A model generated the notes under the pieces. That model was not told where the DNA came from. It saw nothing but the letters and a program-made list of their open reading frames with translations, and ran no database searches. Shown in pieces: positions 7,149 through 9,220 of a stretch of DNA of 9,220 bases (positions are counted from its first letter, which is position 1; every line of letters begins with the position of its first letter). Origin of the DNA: Bermanella sp051277445 (GTDB lineage Bacteria > Pseudomonadota > Gammaproteobacteria > Pseudomonadales > Oceanobacteraceae); the NCBI GenBank assembly GCA_051277445.1, contig JBNMQC010000097.1, positions 1-9,220 on the forward strand. Direction: 5' to 3'. A program made the translations under genes and the position numbers.

Positions 7149-7897
7149 GTTTGATCTTCCTTCAATTGTTCATCTGTGCGACCAAAACGGCGCGTGCGGC
7201 TATTATATTCTTCTATTGCCGACCAGAAATTTGTTTCATCAAAATCAGGCCAAAGCGCATCGCTGAACACAAGTTCGGTATAAGCGAATTGCCATAACAT
7301 GAAATTACTTATTCTTAACTCCCCGCCTGTACGAATACATAAATCTGGCTCGGGGAAATGATTTAAACACGTATACCCTGCAAATACTTCTGGGGTAATG
7401 CTGTCTGCTGAGAGTTTGCCAGATAATACATCTTTAGCAATGTTCTGTGCGGCATGGGAAATATCCCAACGCCCACCATAGTTAGCGGCTACAACCAGTG
7501 TCAGGCCGGTATTATCTTTGGTTAAATCTTGAGCGCTTGCAATATGTTCTTGCAGCACAGGAGAGAATCCAGTGACATCGCCCATGATGATAAGGCGAAT
7601 ATTGTGTTCATGCAGTTTTTTTACTTCTTTTTGCAACGCATTTAAAAACAATTGCATCAATGCATTGACTTCTTTTTCGGGGCGCTGCCAGTTCTCACTC
7701 GAAAAGGCGAACAAAGTGAGTACTTCTACTTCTAAGCGCGCGGCTTGCTCGATAACAATCTTTACCGCTTTAACCCCAGCTTTATGCCCCGCAACACCTG
7801 GCAGGTGACGGCGCTTAGCCCAACGATTATTACCATCCATGACAATGGCAACGTGACGAGGGATTCTTTCAAATTTTGGTAACGTTGCTTGCGACAT
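7142..7897 (-). CDS. uppS: Undecaprenyl diphosphate synthase (cis-prenyltransferase)
   Basis: UppS (IspU) adds eight isopentenyl units in cis to farnesyl diphosphate, giving the C55 carrier lipid for peptidoglycan and O-antigen assembly; it acts as a soluble or membrane-edge homodimer. The 251 residues match the family (253 in E. coli). VAIVMDGNNRWAK (16-28) holds the catalytic aspartate D21. GHKAG (37-41) and LFAFSSENWQRP (62-73) follow. The C-terminal signature at about 189-209 is RTGGELRISNFMLWQFAYTE, then FSDALWPDFD. The segment GDVTGF (106-111) differs from GDTSRF of E. coli, but this is not a known catalytic position. The ATG at 7897 has AGG about 8 nt upstream. The gene lies 61 nt after frr, behind a hairpin, and overlaps cdsA by 7 nt. 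Confidence 0.98.
   Translation of the reverse strand: MSQATLPKFERIPRHVAIVMDGNNRWAKRRHLPGVAGHKAGVKAVKIVIEQAARLEVEVLTLFAFSSENWQRPEKEVNALMQLFLNALQKEVKKLHEHNIRLIIMGDVTGFSPVLQEHIASAQDLTKDNTGLTLVVAANYGGRWDISHAAQNIAKDVLSGKLSADSITPEVFAGYTCLNHFPEPDLCIRTGGELRISNFMLWQFAYTELVFSDALWPDFDETNFWSAIEEYNSRTRRFGRTDEQLKEDQTC
7156..7162 (-). promoter_or_regulatory. Ribosome binding site supporting the GTG start of cdsA
   Basis: On the minus strand AAGGAAG lies inside the last codons of uppS, with AGGA 9 nt before the GTG at 7148. It is one of the strongest Shine-Dalgarno matches in the window and decides the GTG start, since no in-frame ATG lies nearby. Confidence 0.7.
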
Positions 7898-7912
7898 TTG
7901 TAAAACCTAATA

Positions 7913-7949
7913 ATGAAACTGCGCCTAAAAAGGCGCAGTACCGCTTCAT
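7913..7949 (-). terminator. Hairpin between frr and uppS, possible weak terminator or attenuator
   Basis: The core at 7918-7939 is a perfect 9-bp stem (actgcgcct / aggcgcagt, six G-C pairs) around an AAAA loop, which is UUUU in the transcript. An outer 5-bp helix (ATGAA at 7949-7945 with TTCAT at 7917-7913) can extend it across a 5-nt one-sided bulge. In the transcript the core stem is followed by UUCAUUAUU, a poor U tract, so full termination is unlikely. A partial terminator would let frr be expressed above uppS; an mRNA processing or stabilising role is equally possible. The rest of the 61-nt spacer holds only the uppS ribosome binding site. Confidence 0.5.
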
Positions 7950-7958
7950 AAAACTCGG

Positions 7959-8516
7959 TTAAACCTGCATTAGGTCTTTTTCTTTAACCGCCAGCAAGGA
8001 ATCAACTTCAGCAATAAACTTATCCGTTAACTGTTGAATTTTATCCTGACCTTGGCGCTCTTCATCTTCACTGATTTCTTTTTCTTTCAGCAAGTCTTTG
8101 ATGCTGCCGTTTGCATCACGACGAATATTACGAATAGATACACGGCCCTTCTCGGCTTCTGCACGAGCTTGCTTAATGTAATCTTTACGTGTTTCTTCGG
8201 TTAAAGCTGGCATCGGCAAACGAATGGTTTCACCAGAAGTAGATGGGTTAATACCCAAATCTGACTTCATGATCGCCTTTTCGATAACCGGCACTAGATG
8301 CTTTTCCCAAGGAGTGACTGCTAACGCACGACCATCTTCAACGTTAATATTGGCAACTTGAGATAGCTGGGTTTGAGTACCGTAATAATCAATGGTAATA
8401 CCATCAAGAATCGCTGGGTTAGCACGACCAGTACGTACTTTTTTAAAGGCATCAACCAAAGCATTTAAGCTTTTTTGCATACGATCTTTAGCGTCTGCTT
8501 GAATTTCATTCAACAT
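7959..8516 (-). CDS. frr: Ribosome recycling factor
   Basis: RRF works with EF-G to split post-termination ribosomes so that they can be reused; it is essential and cytosolic. The start at 8516 (MLNEIQADAKDRMQKSL) gives 185 residues, exactly the length of E. coli RRF, and has GGAG 9 nt upstream; an ATG seven codons further upstream would add residues absent from the family. Domain I is a three-helix bundle (1-30 and about 105-185) and domain II a beta-rich insert (about 31-104). KVRTGRANPAILDGI and YYGTQTQLSQVANI mark the hinge and domain II. IRNIRRDAN (128-136) contains the conserved arginines R129, R132 and R133 that contact 23S rRNA. KEISEDEERQGQDKIQQLTD is the usual C-terminal helix, and the chain ends in MQV. 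The first 11 nt overlap the end of pyrH. Confidence 0.99.
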   Translation of the reverse strand: MLNEIQADAKDRMQKSLNALVDAFKKVRTGRANPAILDGITIDYYGTQTQLSQVANINVEDGRALAVTPWEKHLVPVIEKAIMKSDLGINPSTSGETIRLPMPALTEETRKDYIKQARAEAEKGRVSIRNIRRDANGSIKDLLKEKEISEDEERQGQDKIQQLTDKFIAEVDSLLAVKEKDLMQV

Positions 8517-9220
8517 TTTCTTTTTCTCCACACACAATCAATGTGCCATCACTTCCGCCAACCATGAGCTGAGCCATCATGCCAGGGGTTGCCATATTGA
8601 ACACACGCAATGGCATTTTGTGATCTCTCGCCAGACAAATCGCCGTGAGATCCATTACACCTAACTGACGCTCAAGTACTTCGTCGTAAGTTAGGGTTTC
8701 AAACTTAACCGCATCAGGGTTCTTCTTCGGATCCGAATCATACACGCCATCTACATTAGTGGCCTTTAGAACGATATCCGCTTCGATCTCAATACCACGC
8801 AAACACGCCGCTGAGTCCGTTGTGAAGAATGGATTACCTGTACCTGCGGAAAAAATCACCACATCGCCACTATTTAAGTGTCGAATTGCACGGCGACGGT
8901 CATAATGCTCAACAATGCCGCTCATTGGAATAGCTGACATCACACGTGAACGAATATTGCTGCGCTCTAGTGCATCACGCATCGCAAGGGCATTCATTAC
9001 GGTGGCCAACATACCCATGTGGTCGCCCGTCACACGATCTAGGCCGGCTTCACTCAAGGCTGCACCGCGAAACAAGTTACCGCCGCCAATCACTAGGCCT
9101 ACTTGTACGCCAATTCCCACCAGCTGACCCACCTCTAACGCCATGCGATCAAGTACCTTGGGATCAATACCAAAGTTTTGATCACCTTGAAGGGCTTCAC
9201 CGCTTAACTTCAGAAGGACG
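8506..9220 (-). CDS. pyrH: UMP kinase (partial, N-terminus outside window)
   Basis: PyrH phosphorylates UMP to UDP with ATP, at the head of pyrimidine nucleotide and UDP-sugar supply; the bacterial enzyme is a hexamer of the amino-acid-kinase fold, activated by GTP and inhibited by UTP. The frame stays open to the right edge and gives 237 residues; only about ten N-terminal residues should be missing. The visible part begins VLLKLSGEALQG (ATP-binding KLSGEAL at 4-10), so the ATG at 9144 is internal. GGGNLFRG (45-52), GDHMGMLATVMN (65 onward), GTGNPFFTTDSA (126-137) and KATNVDGVYDSDP (152 onward) are all present and span the phosphate- and nucleotide-binding sites. The end, GTLIVCGEKENVE, runs about seven residues past the E. 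coli end, through the frr ribosome binding site. Confidence 0.98.
   Translation of the reverse strand, partial: VLLKLSGEALQGDQNFGIDPKVLDRMALEVGQLVGIGVQVGLVIGGGNLFRGAALSEAGLDRVTGDHMGMLATVMNALAMRDALERSNIRSRVMSAIPMSGIVEHYDRRRAIRHLNSGDVVIFSAGTGNPFFTTDSAACLRGIEIEADIVLKATNVDGVYDSDPKKNPDAVKFETLTYDEVLERQLGVMDLTAICLARDHKMPLRVFNMATPGMMAQLMVGGSDGTLIVCGEKENVE
8526..8529 (-). promoter_or_regulatory. Ribosome binding site of frr, inside the end of pyrH
   Basis: GGAG on the minus strand lies 9 nt before the frr ATG at 8516 and is itself part of the last pyrH codons (the Gly-Glu of CGEKENVE). It supports the 185-residue start of frr and shows that ribosomes finishing pyrH cover the frr start. Confidence 0.65.

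Noticed and set aside
1..9220. A hidden novel system, mobile element, CRISPR array or RNA gene
   Set aside because: The nine core genes fill nearly the whole window, gaps are at most 85 nt, no tandem repeats or transposase remnants appear, and gene content is that of a standard essential operon.

Overview
The window carries nine genes, all on the minus strand, forming one tight block of core cell-envelope and housekeeping functions of a Gram-negative gammaproteobacterium. Read in transcription order (right to left) they are pyrH (5' end cut by the window), frr, uppS, cdsA, dxr, rseP, bamA, skp and lpxD (3' end cut by the window). An outer-membrane assembly machine, a periplasmic Skp chaperone and lipid A synthesis identify a Gram-negative cell. 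As I recall them, Pseudomonas and relatives have dxr between cdsA and rseP, as here, whereas Escherichia coli has dxr between frr and uppS. With moderate, uneven GC content, this suggests a Pseudomonadales/Oceanospirillales-like bacterium; I cannot name the genus.

Layout: 8506-9220 pyrH (UMP kinase), overlapping frr by 11 nt; 7959-8516 frr (ribosome recycling factor); 7898-7958 a spacer holding a perfect 9-bp hairpin; 7142-7897 uppS, overlapping a GTG-started cdsA (6309-7148) by 7 nt; cdsA overlaps dxr (5134-6312) by 4 nt, and dxr overlaps rseP (3797-5137) by 4 nt; a 69-nt spacer; bamA (1286-3727); an 85-nt spacer with a perfect 10-bp hairpin; skp (685-1200); and lpxD (1-681) starting 3 nt after the skp stop. 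No gene-free stretch exceeds 85 nt. No tRNA, rRNA, mobile element, CRISPR array or phage gene is visible.

The genes cooperate. Dxr makes the committed precursor of the MEP pathway, whose isoprenoid units UppS builds into undecaprenyl diphosphate, the carrier lipid for peptidoglycan and O-antigen. CdsA makes CDP-diacylglycerol for phospholipids and LpxD acylates the lipid A precursor. Skp escorts unfolded porins to BamA, and RseP belongs to the proteolytic pathway that reports porin misfolding to sigma-E. PyrH supplies pyrimidine nucleotides and Frr recycles ribosomes.

I looked for a hidden or novel system and did not find one. The points worth a second look are small: two spacer hairpins, an acidic calcium-loop-like stretch and a cysteine pair in the BamA extracellular loops, and a pyrH tail that runs through the frr ribosome binding site.
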